This document shows positions 7,814-19,013 of a stretch of DNA of 38,566 bases, piece after piece. A program made the translations under genes and the position numbers. Position 1 is the stretch's first letter, and each line of letters begins with the position of its first letter. Origin of the DNA: Bacteroidia bacterium (GTDB lineage: Bacteria; Bacteroidota; Bacteroidia; AKYH767-A; OLB10); the NCBI GenBank assembly GCA_017995075.1, contig JAGOJO010000017.1:1-38566 (forward strand), read 5' to 3'. The notes below the pieces were generated by a model, which saw nothing but the letters and a program-made list of their open reading frames with translations, was not told where the DNA came from and did no database searches.

Positions 7814-8257
7814 ATGGCAAAAGAAATAGGCGCACTCATCAAATTACAGGTGAAAGGCGGCGCTGCTAACCCTGCACCTCCAATCGGACCGGCACTCGGT
7901 GCGAAAGGGGTGAACATCATGGAGTTCTGCAAGCAGTTCAACGCACGTACGCAGGACAAAGCAGGACAAGTACTGCCGGTAATCATTACTGTATACACCG
8001 ATAAGTCTTTTGACTTTATCATTAAAACGCCTCCTGCATTCGTGCAGTTACTTGAGGCGGCAAAAATTCAAACAGGTTCAGCTGAATCCAATCGTAAAAA
8101 AGTTGGAACCGTAACCTGGGATCAGGTCCGTAAAATTGCAGAAGGCAAAATTCAGGATATGAACTGCTTCACCATCGAATCAGCAATGAAGATGATAGCA
8201 GGTTCAGCCCGTTCTGCCGGTATCAATGTAGAAGGAACCCCTCCCTGGCAGCAGTAA
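7814..8257 (+). CDS. rplK: 50S ribosomal protein uL11
   Basis: The 147-residue protein matches L11 throughout. The N-terminal domain has the proline motif [20 protein letters not shown] (19-38), which contacts the GTPase-associated centre and thiostrepton-type antibiotics. The C-terminal RNA-binding domain contains [13 protein letters not shown] and a conserved end ([14 protein letters not shown]). It binds 23S rRNA near helices 43-44 at the base of the L7/L12 stalk. It opens the rplK-rplA-rplJ-rplL cluster. Confidence 0.98.
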   Translation: MAKEIGALIKLQVKGGAANPAPPIGPALGAKGVNIMEFCKQFNARTQDKAGQVLPVIITVYTDKSFDFIIKTPPAFVQLLEAAKIQTGSAESNRKKVGTVTWDQVRKIAEGKIQDMNCFTIESAMKMIAGSARSAGINVEGTPPWQQ

Positions 8258-8266
8258 GACTGATCG

Positions 8267-8307
8267 CGGCATCGGGAATCGCTCGCTGCTTCCCGTGATC
8301 CGGTGCC
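8267..8307 (+). promoter_or_regulatory. Imperfect hairpin between rplK and rplA
   Basis: CGGGAA (8273-8278) pairs with TTCCCG (8290-8295), and an outer GGCA pairs with TGCC (8304-8307), leaving an internal loop. It lies in the 78-base intergenic space and has no T-run. It could act in mRNA processing or translational control of rplA. Confidence 0.35.
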
Positions 8308-8335
8308 GGAACAATTATAAACTCAGAATCAGAAA

Positions 8336-9031
8336 ATGGCTAAGTTAACGAAGAACCAAAAGGTAGCTTACGCGAAAGTAGATGCGAACAAAGCCTACAG
8401 CCTGCAAGATGCCACCAAACTTGTGAAGGATGCAACCTACACCAAGTTTGATGCATCAGTTGACCTGAGTGTACGTCTTGGTGTGGATCCACGTAAAGCC
8501 AATCAAATGGTACGTGGTATCGTGACCCTCCCGCATGGAACAGGTAAAACTGTTCGTGTGCTGGTGTTGTGCACTCCTGACAAAGAACAGGAAGCCCGCG
8601 AAGCCGGAGCCGATCACGTAGGACTCGATGAATATATCCAGAAAATCGAAGGCGGTTGGACAGATGTAGACATCGTGATCACTATGCCCGGTGTAATGGC
8701 GAAAGTGGGTAAGCTGGGTAAGATCCTGGGCCCCCGTAACCTCATGCCTAACCCTAAAACCGGTACCGTTACAAACGATGTCGGCAAGGCGGTTACAGAG
8801 GTGAAAGGTGGTAAAATCGACTTCAAAGTAGACAAAACCGGTATCATTCATGCCTCTATTGGCAAGGTATCGTTTGACGCTGCTAAGTTGTACGATAATG
8901 CTCATGAATTGCTCCAGACTATCGTAAAGCTCAAACCATCGGCTGCAAAAGGTACATACCTCAAAAGTGTGTCCGTTAGCAGTACGATGAGCCCGGGAAT
9001 CCGCATTGATGCGAAAACAATCGCCGGGTAA
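8336..9031 (+). CDS. rplA: 50S ribosomal protein uL1
   Basis: The 231-residue protein is full length. It has the two-domain L1 pattern, with [19 protein letters not shown] near the start, [19 protein letters not shown] in the middle (the L1 signature) and [20 protein letters not shown] near the end. uL1 forms the mobile L1 stalk next to the ribosomal E site and is often the repressor of its own operon. It sits 78 bases after rplK and 23 bases before rplJ. Confidence 0.98.
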   Translation: MAKLTKNQKVAYAKVDANKAYSLQDATKLVKDATYTKFDASVDLSVRLGVDPRKANQMVRGIVTLPHGTGKTVRVLVLCTPDKEQEAREAGADHVGLDEYIQKIEGGWTDVDIVITMPGVMAKVGKLGKILGPRNLMPNPKTGTVTNDVGKAVTEVKGGKIDFKVDKTGIIHASIGKVSFDAAKLYDNAHELLQTIVKLKPSAAKGTYLKSVSVSSTMSPGIRIDAKTIAG

Positions 9032-9054
9032 AACAATTAACACGAATTCGTCAA

Positions 9055-9588
9055 ATGACAAGAGAAGAAAAGAACCAGATCATCGATGAATTAGTGGCGA
9101 CACTGAGTCAGTATCCAAGTTTCTATATCACCGATATTGATACTCTGAACTCAGAAAAAACCTCCAAACTGCGCCGTCTCTGTTTCAATCAGAACGTTCA
9201 GTTGAAGGTGGCGAAAAATTCGCTGATCAAAAAAGCTCTGGAGAAAATCGAAGGCGACTTCGCGGATATTCTTCCTACCCTGAAAGGCTCTTCAGCTATC
9301 ATGGTAAGTGAAACTCCAAGTACTCCAGCTCGTCTGATCAAGGATTTCCGCAAAGACAGTGGAAAAGACGCTACTAAGCCTGCATTGAAGAGCGCATATA
9401 TCGACGGTGGAATTTACGTTGGCGACAATCAGCTGGATGCCCTCGCATCGCTGAAAACCAAAGACGAACTCATCGGAGATGTTATTGGCCTTCTTCAATC
9501 TCCTGCAAAAGCAGTTATCTCCGGCCTCAAAGGTCAGGGTGGCAAAATTGCAGGCATCCTCAAAACCCTGGAAGAGCGTGCAGCCTAA
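9055..9588 (+). CDS. rplJ: 50S ribosomal protein uL10
   Basis: The 177-residue protein begins MTREEKNQIIDELVATLSQ and has the typical RNA-binding N-terminal domain (KLRRLCFNQNVQLKVAKNSLIKKAL). Its C-terminal helix (about 145-177) should hold the L7/L12 dimers. uL10 anchors the stalk to 23S rRNA. The start codon is 23 bases after rplA, so the two are co-transcribed. Confidence 0.97.
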   Translation: MTREEKNQIIDELVATLSQYPSFYITDIDTLNSEKTSKLRRLCFNQNVQLKVAKNSLIKKALEKIEGDFADILPTLKGSSAIMVSETPSTPARLIKDFRKDSGKDATKPALKSAYIDGGIYVGDNQLDALASLKTKDELIGDVIGLLQSPAKAVISGLKGQGGKIAGILKTLEERAA

Positions 9589-9682
9589 GCTTCGCAGCGT
9601 AGCCTGAAAACGTGGGTTTAAATCCTTCCGAAATCATCATTCACAAACAAAAACAACTAGTAACTACTAAAAAAATAATAAA

Positions 9683-10057
9683 ATGGCAGATCTGAAAGCA
9701 TTCGCTGAGCAACTCGTGAACCTGACAGTTAAAGAAGTTCAGGAACTTGCAACTATTCTGAAAGACGAATATGGCATTGAGCCTGCTGCTGCAGCTGTAG
9801 CTGTTGCTGCTCCTGCTGGTGGTGGCGCTGCTGCCGCTGAAGAGAAAACTTCTTTCGACGTTATCCTCAAAAGCGCTGGTGCAAATAAACTTGCAATCGT
9901 GAAATTAGTAAAAGACCTTACCGGTCTTGGACTGAAAGAAGCAAAAGACCTCGTTGATGGTGCTCCAAAGCCTCTCAAAGAAGGTGTTTCTAAAGACGAA
10001 GCAAACGCACTCAAAGCTCAGTTAACTGAAGCTGGTGCGGAAGTGGAAGTTAAGTAA
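9683..10057 (+). CDS. rplL: 50S ribosomal protein bL12 (L7/L12)
   Basis: The 124-residue protein has the three expected parts: an N-terminal dimerisation domain (about 1-36), an alanine- and glycine-rich hinge (about 37-54, [13 protein letters not shown]) and the C-terminal factor-binding domain ([20 protein letters not shown] and [20 protein letters not shown]). It recruits and stimulates translational GTPases such as EF-Tu. It lies 94 bases after rplJ and is followed by a strong hairpin. Confidence 0.98.
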   Translation: MADLKAFAEQLVNLTVKEVQELATILKDEYGIEPAAAAVAVAAPAGGGAAAAEEKTSFDVILKSAGANKLAIVKLVKDLTGLGLKEAKDLVDGAPKPLKEGVSKDEANALKAQLTEAGAEVEVK

Positions 10058-10077
10058 TTGACTTTCAAGTAATTTAC

Positions 10078-10110
10078 AGACCTGTTCCACCCGTTCGGTG
10101 GAACAGGTCT
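10078..10110 (+). terminator. 14-bp perfect hairpin between rplL and rpoB (attenuator or processing site)
   Basis: AGACCTGTTCCACC (10078-10091) is perfectly complementary to GGTGGAACAGGTCT (10097-10110), with a 5-base loop. It is followed by TTCCCATTTT, not a pure T-run, so termination should be partial. In E. coli the same interval holds an attenuator and an RNase III site that lower rpoBC output relative to the ribosomal genes. Confidence 0.75.
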
Positions 10111-10182
10111 TTCCCATTTTCATGCCCCTGCAAATCGGGGTAATCCGAACGGTTGTTCATTAACTAAAAAAACTCCTTCGCC

Positions 10183-13100
10183 TTGACTACAATAACCAGT
10201 CTCACCACAGAGAAGTCAGTAACCAACCGAATTAATTTCAGTAAGAGTAAACACAGGATCGAGTATCCTGATTTTCTCGAGATTCAGCTGAAGTCTTTTA
10301 AAGATTTCTTCCAGCTGGAAACCACGGCCGATAACCGTACGCAGGAAGGTCTCTATAAGGTTTTCAGCGAGAACTTTCCTATCACCGATTCACGTAACAA
10401 CTTCGTATTGGAGTTCCTCGATTATTTCGTGGATCCTCCCCGCTATTCGATTGAGGAATGTATCGAGCGCGGTTTGACCTATAGCGTTCCGCTGAAGGCT
10501 AAACTGAAGCTCTATTGTACCGATCCTGAGCACGAAGATTTTGAAACCATTGTGCAGGATGTGTACCTGGGTACTATCCCGTACATGACGCCAAAAGGTA
10601 CGTTCGTGATTAACGGTGCGGAGCGTGTAGTGGTTAGCCAGCTGCACCGTTCTCCTGGTGTGTTCTTCGGCCAAAGCCGTCACGCCAATGGTACCAAACT
10701 GTACTCGGCACGTGTGATTCCGTTTAAAGGATCATGGATCGAATTCGCGACTGACATCAACAATGTGATGTACGCGTATATCGACCGTAAGAAAAAATTC
10801 CCGGTGACCACCCTGCTTCGTGCAATCGGTTTCCAGACAGATAAGGATATCCTTGAATTGTTTGGTCTGGCTGATGAAGTGAAGGTGAGTAAGGCCGGTC
10901 TGAAAAAAGTAGTTGGTCGTAAACTGGCTGCCCGTGTTTTGAAGAGCTGGCTGGAAGATTTCGTGGATGAAGATACCGGTGAGGTAGTTTCTATCGAGCG
11001 TAACGAGGTGATCCTTGAGCGGGAGACTTTCCTGGAAGACGATCATATCGATATGATTGTGGATGCCGGTGTGAAATCCGTTATTCTGCATAAGGAAGAT
11101 GCCAATACGAACGATTACGCGATTATCTATAACACACTCCAGAAGGATACTTCTAACTCGGAGAAGGAAGCGGTGGAGCATATCTATCGTCAGCTGCGTA
11201 ACGCTGAGCCACCGGATGAGGAAACTGCCCGTGGTATTATCGACAAGCTCTTCTTCTCTGATAAACGTTATGATCTGGGTGAAGTAGGTCGTTTCCGTCT
11301 GAACCGTAAATTGCAATTAAATATCGCTGATGATACCAAGGTATTAACCAAGGAAGATATCATCGCGATTATCAAATATCTGATCGAACTGATCAACGCG
11401 AAAACTATCGTGGATGATATCGATCACTTGAGTAACCGTCGTGTGCGTACCGTGGGTGAGCAACTTTATTCGCAATTCGGTGTGGGATTGGCCCGTATGG
11501 CCCGTACCATTCGTGAGCGGATGAACGTTCGTGATAACGAGGTGTTCACACCGGCAGATCTGATCAATGCTAAAACTTTGTCGAGTGTGATCAACTCGTT
11601 CTTTGGTACCAATCAGTTGAGTCAGTTCATGGATCAAACGAATCCGTTGGCAGAGATCACGCACAAGCGTCGTCTCTCGGCACTCGGACCAGGTGGTCTT
11701 TCCCGTGAGCGTGCCGGTTTCGAGGTACGTGACGTACACTATACTCACTATGGTCGTCTCTGTACAATTGAGACACCGGAAGGTCCAAACATCGGACTGA
11801 TTTCTTCTCTTTGCGTTTATGCGAAGATCAATACTCTCGGATTTATCTCTACACCGTACCGTATTGTGGAAGGTGGAAAGGTAGATATCGGTGGTAATGT
11901 AACTTACCTGACTGCAGAGGAAGAAGATACTAAAGTAATTGCACAGGCGAATGCACCGGTGGATGAAGGTGGTAACTTTACCATCAGTCGTATCACTGCC
12001 CGTTTCGAGGGTGATTTCCCGATTGTGGAGCCGAAAGATCTTCACCTGATCGATGTAGCGCCGAACCAGATTGCTTCTATTGCGGCTTCTCTGATTCCGT
12101 TCCTCGAGCACGATGATGCTAACCGTGCCCTGATGGGATCAAACATGCAACGGCAGGCAGTTCCATTGTTGCGTCCTCAGGCGCCAATCGTGGGTACTGG
12201 TCTGGAAGGGCATGTAGTGCGTGATAGCCGTGTATTGATTAATGCAGATTATAGCGGTATTGTTGAGTATGTGGATGCGAATGAAATTCATATCCGTAAC
12301 CAACGTACCGAAGATGAAAAACTCATCAGCTTTGATGATGATGTGAAAGTATATCGTCTTACCAAATTCCAGAAAACCAACCAGAATACCTGTATCAACC
12401 TGAAGCCGATTGTGAAGAGAGGTGACAAGGTGAAACAAGGTCAGGTGTTATGCGAAGGTTATGCTACACAAGGTGGTGAACTGGCATTGGGACGTAACCT
12501 GAAAGTAGCATTCATGCCATGGAAAGGGTACAACTTCGAGGATGCGATCGTAATCTCTGAGCGTGTGGTGCGCGAGGACATCTTTACGTCGCTGCATATC
12601 GATGAGTACAGCCTGGAAGTGCGCGATACAAAACGTGGTCTCGAAGAGTTAACAGCGGATATTCCTAACGTAAGTGAAGAAGCAACGCGTGAACTCGATG
12701 AGCATGGTTTGATCCGTGTGGGTGCTGAAGTAGGTGAAGGAGATATCCTCATTGGTAAAATCACTCCGAAAGGCGAAACAGATCCTTCTCCGGAAGAGAA
12801 ACTGTTGCGTGCTATCTTCGGAGATAAAGCCGGTGATGTGAAGGATGCTTCATTGAAAGTTCCGCCTTCTGTGAAAGGGGTGGTAATTGATAAAAAACTC
12901 TTCTCTCGTGCGATCAAGGATAAACGTGGTCGTGATGAGGAGAAGAATATTGTTGCCCGCTTCGATGCTGAACAGGATAAAGAACTGGCAGAATTGAAGG
13001 TGCAGTTGATTGATAAACTCTTCGTATTGGTAAGCGGAAAAACTTCTCAGGGAGTAATGAATGCTTACAAAGAAGTGGTGATTCCGAAAGGCGCGAAGTT

Positions 13101-14013
13101 CACTCAGAAAATGCTCGCTGATCTGGATTACAACAATATCAATCCGACCAAGTGGACAACGGATAAAGACAAAAACGAAATGATTACCCGTCTCCTTACG
13201 AATTATAACGTTAAGGCGAATGAGGTGATTGCAGCGTTCAAGCGGAAGAAATTCCAGGTGCAGATCGGTGATGAATTACCAACCGGTATCATGCAGCTGG
13301 CGAAAGTGTATATCGCGAAGAAGCGTAAGCTGAAAGTGGGTGATAAGATGGCAGGTCGTCACGGTAACAAAGGTATTGTTGCCCGTATCGTTCGTGATGA
13401 GGATATGCCTTATCTCGAAGATGGAACACCGGTAGATATCGTGTTGAACCCACTCGGGGTACCATCCAGGATGAACCTTGGGCAGATCTACGAAACCGTA
13501 CTTGCCTGGGCCGGAGAAAAACTCGGAGTGAAATTCGCTACTCCGATCTTCGATGGTGCTGAACTGGAAGAAATCGATCATTATGTGACGAAAGCTGGTC
13601 TGCCGAAATTCGGTTCATCGTACCTCTATGATGGTGGTACAGGAGATCGTTTCCACCAGCCGGCAACAGTAGGTATTATCTACATGCTGAAACTTGGTCA
13701 CATGGTGGATGATAAGATGCACGCCCGTTCAATCGGACCATACTCGCTCATCACACAGCAACCGTTGGGTGGTAAGGCGCAGTTCGGAGGACAGCGTTTC
13801 GGTGAGATGGAGGTATGGGCGATCGAAGCATTCGGTGCTGCCAATATCCTGCAGGAGTTGCTTACCGTGAAATCTGATGATGTACTGGGACGTGCGAAGG
13901 CGTATGAGTCGATCGTAAAAGGCGACAATATGCTGCCTCCGGGTATCCCTGAATCATTCAACGTGTTACTCCACGAATTACAAGGTCTCTGTCTGAAAGT
14001 AACCCTCGACTAA
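10183..14013 (+). CDS. rpoB: DNA-directed RNA polymerase subunit beta
   Basis: The 1,276-residue beta subunit is full length. The start is TTG: an in-frame stop lies 18 bases upstream (10165-10167), and there is no ATG before the conserved [20 protein letters not shown] segment. The rifampicin-binding region lies around residues 470-545 ([20 protein letters not shown], then LSALGPGG). It keeps the D, H and S residues that are usual in sensitive enzymes. The fork and active-site segments include [37 protein letters not shown] and [18 protein letters not shown]. With beta' it forms the catalytic core. It is separated from rplL by 125 bases containing the hairpin and from rpoC by 65 bases. Confidence 0.98.
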   Translation: MTTITSLTTEKSVTNRINFSKSKHRIEYPDFLEIQLKSFKDFFQLETTADNRTQEGLYKVFSENFPITDSRNNFVLEFLDYFVDPPRYSIEECIERGLTYSVPLKAKLKLYCTDPEHEDFETIVQDVYLGTIPYMTPKGTFVINGAERVVVSQLHRSPGVFFGQSRHANGTKLYSARVIPFKGSWIEFATDINNVMYAYIDRKKKFPVTTLLRAIGFQTDKDILELFGLADEVKVSKAGLKKVVGRKLAARVLKSWLEDFVDEDTGEVVSIERNEVILERETFLEDDHIDMIVDAGVKSVILHKEDANTNDYAIIYNTLQKDTSNSEKEAVEHIYRQLRNAEPPDEETARGIIDKLFFSDKRYDLGEVGRFRLNRKLQLNIADDTKVLTKEDIIAIIKYLIELINAKTIVDDIDHLSNRRVRTVGEQLYSQFGVGLARMARTIRERMNVRDNEVFTPADLINAKTLSSVINSFFGTNQLSQFMDQTNPLAEITHKRRLSALGPGGLSRERAGFEVRDVHYTHYGRLCTIETPEGPNIGLISSLCVYAKINTLGFISTPYRIVEGGKVDIGGNVTYLTAEEEDTKVIAQANAPVDEGGNFTISRITARFEGDFPIVEPKDLHLIDVAPNQIASIAASLIPFLEHDDANRALMGSNMQRQAVPLLRPQAPIVGTGLEGHVVRDSRVLINADYSGIVEYVDANEIHIRNQRTEDEKLISFDDDVKVYRLTKFQKTNQNTCINLKPIVKRGDKVKQGQVLCEGYATQGGELALGRNLKVAFMPWKGYNFEDAIVISERVVREDIFTSLHIDEYSLEVRDTKRGLEELTADIPNVSEEATRELDEHGLIRVGAEVGEGDILIGKITPKGETDPSPEEKLLRAIFGDKAGDVKDASLKVPPSVKGVVIDKKLFSRAIKDKRGRDEEKNIVARFDAEQDKELAELKVQLIDKLFVLVSGKTSQGVMNAYKEVVIPKGAKFTQKMLADLDYNNINPTKWTTDKDKNEMITRLLTNYNVKANEVIAAFKRKKFQVQIGDELPTGIMQLAKVYIAKKRKLKVGDKMAGRHGNKGIVARIVRDEDMPYLEDGTPVDIVLNPLGVPSRMNLGQIYETVLAWAGEKLGVKFATPIFDGAELEEIDHYVTKAGLPKFGSSYLYDGGTGDRFHQPATVGIIYMLKLGHMVDDKMHARSIGPYSLITQQPLGGKAQFGGQRFGEMEVWAIEAFGAANILQELLTVKSDDVLGRAKAYESIVKGDNMLPPGIPESFNVLLHELQGLCLKVTLD

Positions 14014-14078
14014 GACCGGAGAAACATCCGATTAACAATTAACACCGACTAACGTTCACGTTATACCGAAAAACAAAA

Positions 14079-17000
14079 ATGGCGGCTAAAAAAGAACAAA
14101 AGCTGAAAAGCAATTTCACGAAAATAACCATCAGTCTTGCCAGCCCGGAGAACATCCTCGAGCAATCCAGCGGAGAGGTGCTTAAACCGGAAACCATCAA
14201 CTACCGTACCTATAAACCGGAACGAGATGGTCTTTTCTGCGAGCGGATTTTTGGACCTGTAAAAGACTGGGAATGTCACTGCGGAAAATACAAACGTATC
14301 CGCTATAAAGGCATCGTATGCGACCGCTGCGGTGTGGAGGTTACTGAGAAGAAAGTACGTCGTGAGCGTATGGGGCATATTACCCTTACCGTTCCGGTGG
14401 CTCATATCTGGTACTTCCGTTCCCTGCCGAATAAGATCGGTTATCTGCTCGGTCTCCCGACGAAGAAACTGGATCTGATCATTTATTACGAGCGTTATGT
14501 GGTGATTCAGGCCGGTATTAAGGCTGAGTCAGGGGTGAATTACCTCGACTTCCTCACGGAAGAAGAATACCTCTCTCACATGGAGACTCTCCCGAAGGAG
14601 AATCAGCATCTGGATGATAAGGATCCATCTAAGTTCATTGCGAAGATGGGTGCAGAGGCTTTATTTGATCTGTTAGGTCGTCTTGATCTGGATCAGTTGA
14701 GTTATAACCTGCGTCACCAGGCGAATACTGAAACAAGTCAGCAACGTAAAAACGAAGCATTGAAGCGTTTGCAGGTGGTGGAATCTTTCCGTCACGCAAA
14801 CTCTCATATTGAGAACCGTCCTGAATGGATGATTGTGAAAGTTGTTCCTGTGATCCCACCGGAATTGCGTCCGCTCGTTCCACTGGATGGCGGACGTTTC
14901 GCGACTTCCGATCTGAATGATCTCTATCGTCGTGTTATTATCCGTAATAATCGTCTGAAGCGTCTGATCGAAATCAAAGCGCCGGAAGTAATCCTTCGTA
15001 ACGAGAAACGGATGTTGCAGGAAGCAGTGGATTCACTCTTCGATAACAGCCGTAAAGTGAATGCAGTGAAAACGGAAAGTAACCGTGCACTGAAATCACT
15101 CTCTGATTCATTGAAAGGTAAACAAGGTCGTTTCCGTCAGAACCTGCTCGGTAAACGTGTGGATTATTCTGCCCGTTCTGTAATCGTCGTAGGTCCGGAA
15201 ATGAAATTGCATGAGTGCGGTCTGCCGAAAGATATGGCTGCGGAGCTCTTCAAACCATTCATCATTCGTAAAATGATTGAGCGTGGTGTGGTGAAAACCG
15301 TGAAGAGTGCAAAGAAAATCGTTGACCGCAAGGACGCGATTGTATGGGATATCCTCGAGAACGTACTCAAAGGACATCCTGTAATGCTTAACCGCGCTCC
15401 AACCCTGCACAGATTAGGTATTCAGGCATTCCAGCCAAAACTGATTGAAGGAAAAGCAATCCAGTTGCATCCATTGGTATGTACAGCCTTCAACGCTGAC
15501 TTTGACGGTGACCAGATGGCGGTTCACCTTCCATTGGGCCATGCTGCGATTCTGGAAGCACAGATGTTAATGCTGGCTTCTCATAATATCCTTAACCCGG
15601 CGAATGGTGCGCCAATTACCGTTCCTTCTCAGGACATGGTACTTGGTCTTTACTATATCACCAAGGGTAAAAAATCTACTGACGAATTAAAAGTAAAAGG
15701 TGAAGGCCTTGCTTTCTATTCGGCGGAAGAAGTAGTAATTGCATACAACGAAGGACGAGTTGAACTGCATGCACATATTCGTGTGAAAGCGAATGTGCGT
15801 GAAAACGGTCAGCTGGTCAATAAACTGATCAATACAACTGTAGGTCGTGTACTCTTCAATGAAGTGGTGCCGCATGCTGTTGGATATATTGATGAATTAC
15901 TGACGAAAAAATCATTGCGTGAAATCATCGGACGTGTATTGAAGTCTACCGGAATTGCGGAGACTGCACGTTTCCTCGATGATATCAAAGACCTCGGTTT
16001 CCGTATGGCATTCAGAGGTGGACTTTCTTTCAACCTGAACGATGTAATCATTCCGGTGCAGAAAGAAGAGTTTATCGGAAAAGCCAATCAGGAAGTAGAA
16101 GAGGTGATGAGCAACTACAACATGGGTTTCATCACCAACAACGAGCGTTACAACCAGATTATCGATATCTGGTCACGTACTAACTCACGTATCACTGATA
16201 CACTCATGAAACAGATGACAACCGATAAACAAGGTTTCAACTCTGTGTTCATGATGCTGGATTCCGGAGCACGTGGATCGAAAGAGCAGATTCGTCAGCT
16301 GGGAGGTATGAGGGGACTGATGGCAAAACCAAGTAAATCCGGTTCTACCGGTGGTGAGATCATCGAGAACCCGATCCTTTCAAACTTTAAAGAAGGTCTC
16401 TCCATCCTTGAGTACTTCATCTCTACCCACGGTGCGCGTAAAGGTCTTGCCGATACCGCTCTTAAAACGGCGGATGCGGGTTACCTTACCCGTCGTCTCG
16501 TTGACGTGGCGCAGGATGTAATCATTACTGATCCGGATTGCGGAACACTGCGCGGACTGGCAATGACTGCTCTCAAGAATCAGGAAGATGTTGTGGAAAG
16601 TTTATATGACCGTATCCTCGGTCGTGTATCTGTTCACAATGTGATTCATCCGCAAACAGGCGATGTGCTTGTGTATAGCGGTGAAGAAATCACAGAAGAT
16701 ATCGCATCAACAATTGAGAATTCTCCAATCGAAATGGTGGAGATCCGTTCTGTATTGACTTGTGAGTCGAAGAAAGGTGTTTGTGGTCGTTGCTACGGCC
16801 GTAACCTTGCTTCCGGTCGCATGGTGCAGAAAGGAGAAGCTGTAGGTGTTATTGCAGCACAGTCCATCGGTGAGCCGGGTACACAGCTTACACTTCGTAC
16901 CTTCCACGTGGGTGGTGTGGCGATGAAGGGTGCGACTGAAACCCAGATCGTAGCGAAGTTCAATGGTATCATCGAATTTGATGAAGTGCGTAGTATCAAA

Positions 17001-18365
17001 CCAGGTAAAGAATCTTCAGGTAATTTCGAGGTGGTAATCGGTCGTTCAGGCGAGATGCGTATCATCGACGAAAATACCCGTGCGGTGCTGACATCCGGTA
17101 TCATTCCTTACGGTTCTCATCTCTTCGTGAAAGAAGGAGAGAAAGTAGAGAAGGGTGCACTTATCTGCGAATGGGATCCGTTCAACGCGGTGATCATCTC
17201 CGAATTCACCGGTAAAGTTGGATTCGAACATATCGAAGAAGGTGTGACGTTTAAAGAAGAGTCGGATGAACAAACCGGCTTTAAAGAGAAAGTAGTGGTG
17301 GATAGCCGCGACAAGACGAAGATCCCTGTGATTAAAGTCCTGAGCGGTAAAGAAACCCTGAAAGCATATAACATTCCGGTAGGTGCTCACATCACCGTAA
17401 GCGAAGGAGATAAAATTGAGCTGGGAGATATCCTGGTAAAAATCCCTCGTCAGTTAGGCCGTACTGGTGATATCACCGGAGGTCTTCCACGTGTGACGGA
17501 GCTCTTCGAAGCACGTAACCCAAGTAATCCTGCGATCGTTTCTGAAATCGATGGTGTGGTGAGCTATGGTGGCGTGAAGCGTGGTAACCGTGAAATCGTA
17601 ATTACTGCCCGCGACGGGGAAGTTAAGAAGTACCTCGTTCCATTGAGTAAGCATATCCTTGTTCAGGATGGTGACTTTATCCGCGCCGGACAACCGCTGT
17701 CGGATGGAGCAATTACTCCAAGTGATATCCTCGCGATCAAAGGTCCTACTGCAGTACAGGAATACCTGGTGAATGAGATTCAGGAAGTATACCGTCTGCA
17801 AGGTGTGAAAATCAACGATAAGCACTTCGAGACTATTGTACGTCAGATGATGCGTAAGGTGATTATCGAAGATCCGGGCGATACCCGATTCCTCGAACGT
17901 GAATCAGTGAACAAAGTGGATTTCATGGAAGAGAATGATTCCATTATTGATAAAAAAGTAGTTGTTGAGCCAGGTGATTCACCACGTTTCAAAGCTGGTA
18001 TGATTATCACTCTCCGTCAGCTGCGCGATGAAAATTCACAGTTGAAACGGAAGGATATGAAACTGGTGGAGGCACGTGATGCTACTCCGGCTACTTCATC
18101 TCCGCTGTTGCAGGGTATCACACAGGCTTCGTTGCATACGAAGAGCTGGATTTCTGCTGCATCGTTCCAGGAAACAACCAAGGTACTCAACGAAGCAGCA
18201 ATCAAAGGAGCTGTCGATTACCTCAACGGATTGAAAGAAAACGTAATCGTTGGTCACTTGATTCCAGCCGGAACCGGTCTCCGCGAGTACGAAAAACTCA
18301 TCGTTGGATCACAGGAAGAATACGATCTGCTCATGGCTTCAAAGAAAGAAGCACAGGAAGCATAA
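14079..18365 (+). CDS. rpoC: DNA-directed RNA polymerase subunit beta'
   Basis: The 1,428-residue subunit is full length for this phylum. Features in order: the N-terminal zinc site ([20 protein letters not shown], about 68-87), the clamp and lid region, the catalytic magnesium loop [14 protein letters not shown] (about residue 472), the bridge helix/trigger loop region (about 770-1000) and the second zinc cluster [19 protein letters not shown] (about 895-913). The C-terminus contains [20 protein letters not shown] and ends in [14 protein letters not shown] strong terminator follows, closing the long tuf-to-rpoC gene run. Confidence 0.98.
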   Translation: MAAKKEQKLKSNFTKITISLASPENILEQSSGEVLKPETINYRTYKPERDGLFCERIFGPVKDWECHCGKYKRIRYKGIVCDRCGVEVTEKKVRRERMGHITLTVPVAHIWYFRSLPNKIGYLLGLPTKKLDLIIYYERYVVIQAGIKAESGVNYLDFLTEEEYLSHMETLPKENQHLDDKDPSKFIAKMGAEALFDLLGRLDLDQLSYNLRHQANTETSQQRKNEALKRLQVVESFRHANSHIENRPEWMIVKVVPVIPPELRPLVPLDGGRFATSDLNDLYRRVIIRNNRLKRLIEIKAPEVILRNEKRMLQEAVDSLFDNSRKVNAVKTESNRALKSLSDSLKGKQGRFRQNLLGKRVDYSARSVIVVGPEMKLHECGLPKDMAAELFKPFIIRKMIERGVVKTVKSAKKIVDRKDAIVWDILENVLKGHPVMLNRAPTLHRLGIQAFQPKLIEGKAIQLHPLVCTAFNADFDGDQMAVHLPLGHAAILEAQMLMLASHNILNPANGAPITVPSQDMVLGLYYITKGKKSTDELKVKGEGLAFYSAEEVVIAYNEGRVELHAHIRVKANVRENGQLVNKLINTTVGRVLFNEVVPHAVGYIDELLTKKSLREIIGRVLKSTGIAETARFLDDIKDLGFRMAFRGGLSFNLNDVIIPVQKEEFIGKANQEVEEVMSNYNMGFITNNERYNQIIDIWSRTNSRITDTLMKQMTTDKQGFNSVFMMLDSGARGSKEQIRQLGGMRGLMAKPSKSGSTGGEIIENPILSNFKEGLSILEYFISTHGARKGLADTALKTADAGYLTRRLVDVAQDVIITDPDCGTLRGLAMTALKNQEDVVESLYDRILGRVSVHNVIHPQTGDVLVYSGEEITEDIASTIENSPIEMVEIRSVLTCESKKGVCGRCYGRNLASGRMVQKGEAVGVIAAQSIGEPGTQLTLRTFHVGGVAMKGATETQIVAKFNGIIEFDEVRSIKPGKESSGNFEVVIGRSGEMRIIDENTRAVLTSGIIPYGSHLFVKEGEKVEKGALICEWDPFNAVIISEFTGKVGFEHIEEGVTFKEESDEQTGFKEKVVVDSRDKTKIPVIKVLSGKETLKAYNIPVGAHITVSEGDKIELGDILVKIPRQLGRTGDITGGLPRVTELFEARNPSNPAIVSEIDGVVSYGGVKRGNREIVITARDGEVKKYLVPLSKHILVQDGDFIRAGQPLSDGAITPSDILAIKGPTAVQEYLVNEIQEVYRLQGVKINDKHFETIVRQMMRKVIIEDPGDTRFLERESVNKVDFMEENDSIIDKKVVVEPGDSPRFKAGMIITLRQLRDENSQLKRKDMKLVEARDATPATSSPLLQGITQASLHTKSWISAASFQETTKVLNEAAIKGAVDYLNGLKENVIVGHLIPAGTGLREYEKLIVGSQEEYDLLMASKKEAQEA

Positions 18366-18382
18366 TCGTTTGCCCATAGAAG

Positions 18383-18415
18383 AACGCCCTGAGGTTATCT
18401 CGGGGCGTTTTTATT
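18383..18415 (+). terminator. Intrinsic terminator after rpoC
   Basis: AACGCCCTGAG (18383-18393) pairs with CTCGGGGCGTT (18399-18409), with one G-T wobble and a 5-base loop. A T-run follows (TTTTTATTT). Confidence 0.92.
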
Positions 18416-18507
18416 TGGAGTCGGCTGGTCAGTTCCGGTGTTTATTTACTTAGGAAGACAACCGTGGAGCCACTTTTGCCGTACAATTGTCGCCGGCATA
18501 GATGTCT

Positions 18508-18534
18508 TTTGGCCCTGTTGAATTCGTATATTTG
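18508..18534 (+). promoter_or_regulatory. Possible promoter of the DUF3467 gene
   Basis: TATATTTG (18527-18534) matches the TAnnTTTG -7 box. The nearest -33-like TTTG (18508-18511) gives a 15-base spacer, shorter than the usual 19, so only the -7 element is convincing. It lies after the rpoC terminator and 70 bases before the gene. Confidence 0.45.
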
Positions 18535-18604
18535 CATAGTATACATGTTCACGGTCAGAAGCGGTGTGCAGAAATCAACGTATAAAATCTAAACATTCAT
18601 ACTC

Positions 18605-18907
18605 ATGGACAACAACAATCAGTTAAACATAGAACTCACCGAAGAGATCGCAGAAGGTATTTATTCTAACCTCGCTATTATCACACATTCCAATGCGGAA
18701 TTTGTAGTGGATTTTGTAAAAGTGATGCCGGGTGTTCCAAAAGCACGCGTGAAATCACGTATTGTGTTAACCCCGCAACATGCCAAGCGATTGCTGAGTG
18801 CATTGGCTGACAACGTAGCGAAATTTGAAGCGGCTCACGGCCCGATCAAAGTAACAGAGGGTGTTGGACTCCCAATGAACTTTGGAGGCCCTACAGCACA
18901 AGCTTAA
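18605..18907 (+). CDS. DUF3467 domain protein
   Basis: The 100-residue protein fits DUF3467: IELTEEIAEGIYSNLAIITH, EFVVDFVKVMPGVPKARVKS, then RIVLTPQHAKRLLSALADNV. These small proteins are widespread in bacteria and archaea and have no established function. The alternating strands and helix suggest a compact soluble fold. It follows rpoC after a terminator and has its own likely -7 box. It may be separately expressed near the polymerase genes without a direct functional link. Confidence 0.85.
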   Translation: MDNNNQLNIELTEEIAEGIYSNLAIITHSNAEFVVDFVKVMPGVPKARVKSRIVLTPQHAKRLLSALADNVAKFEAAHGPIKVTEGVGLPMNFGGPTAQA

Positions 18908-18961
18908 GGCTTAAAAACAGAATTCTTCCGGCGGATTGATATCTTCACCGGATGCGGAAAT

Positions 18962-19000
18962 AACCACAGGAACTCATTGTTGATTCCTGTGGTTGTTTCA
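18962..19000 (+). terminator. Inverted repeat between the DUF3467 gene and the next gene
   Basis: AACCACAGGAA (18962-18972) pairs perfectly with TTCCTGTGGTT (18984-18994) around an 11-base loop, followed by GTTTC. It is a plausible terminator for DUF3467, with a weak T-run. Confidence 0.65.
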
Positions 19001-19013
19001 GTTCATTTTGAAC

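Noticed and set aside
8456-9061. Long open frame antisense to rplA (201 codons)
   Set aside because: It lies fully opposite a certain ribosomal gene and reflects its codon bias; no family pattern.
11344-12111. 255-codon frame antisense to rpoB
   Set aside because: Shadow of the biased rpoB coding sequence without protein-like motifs.
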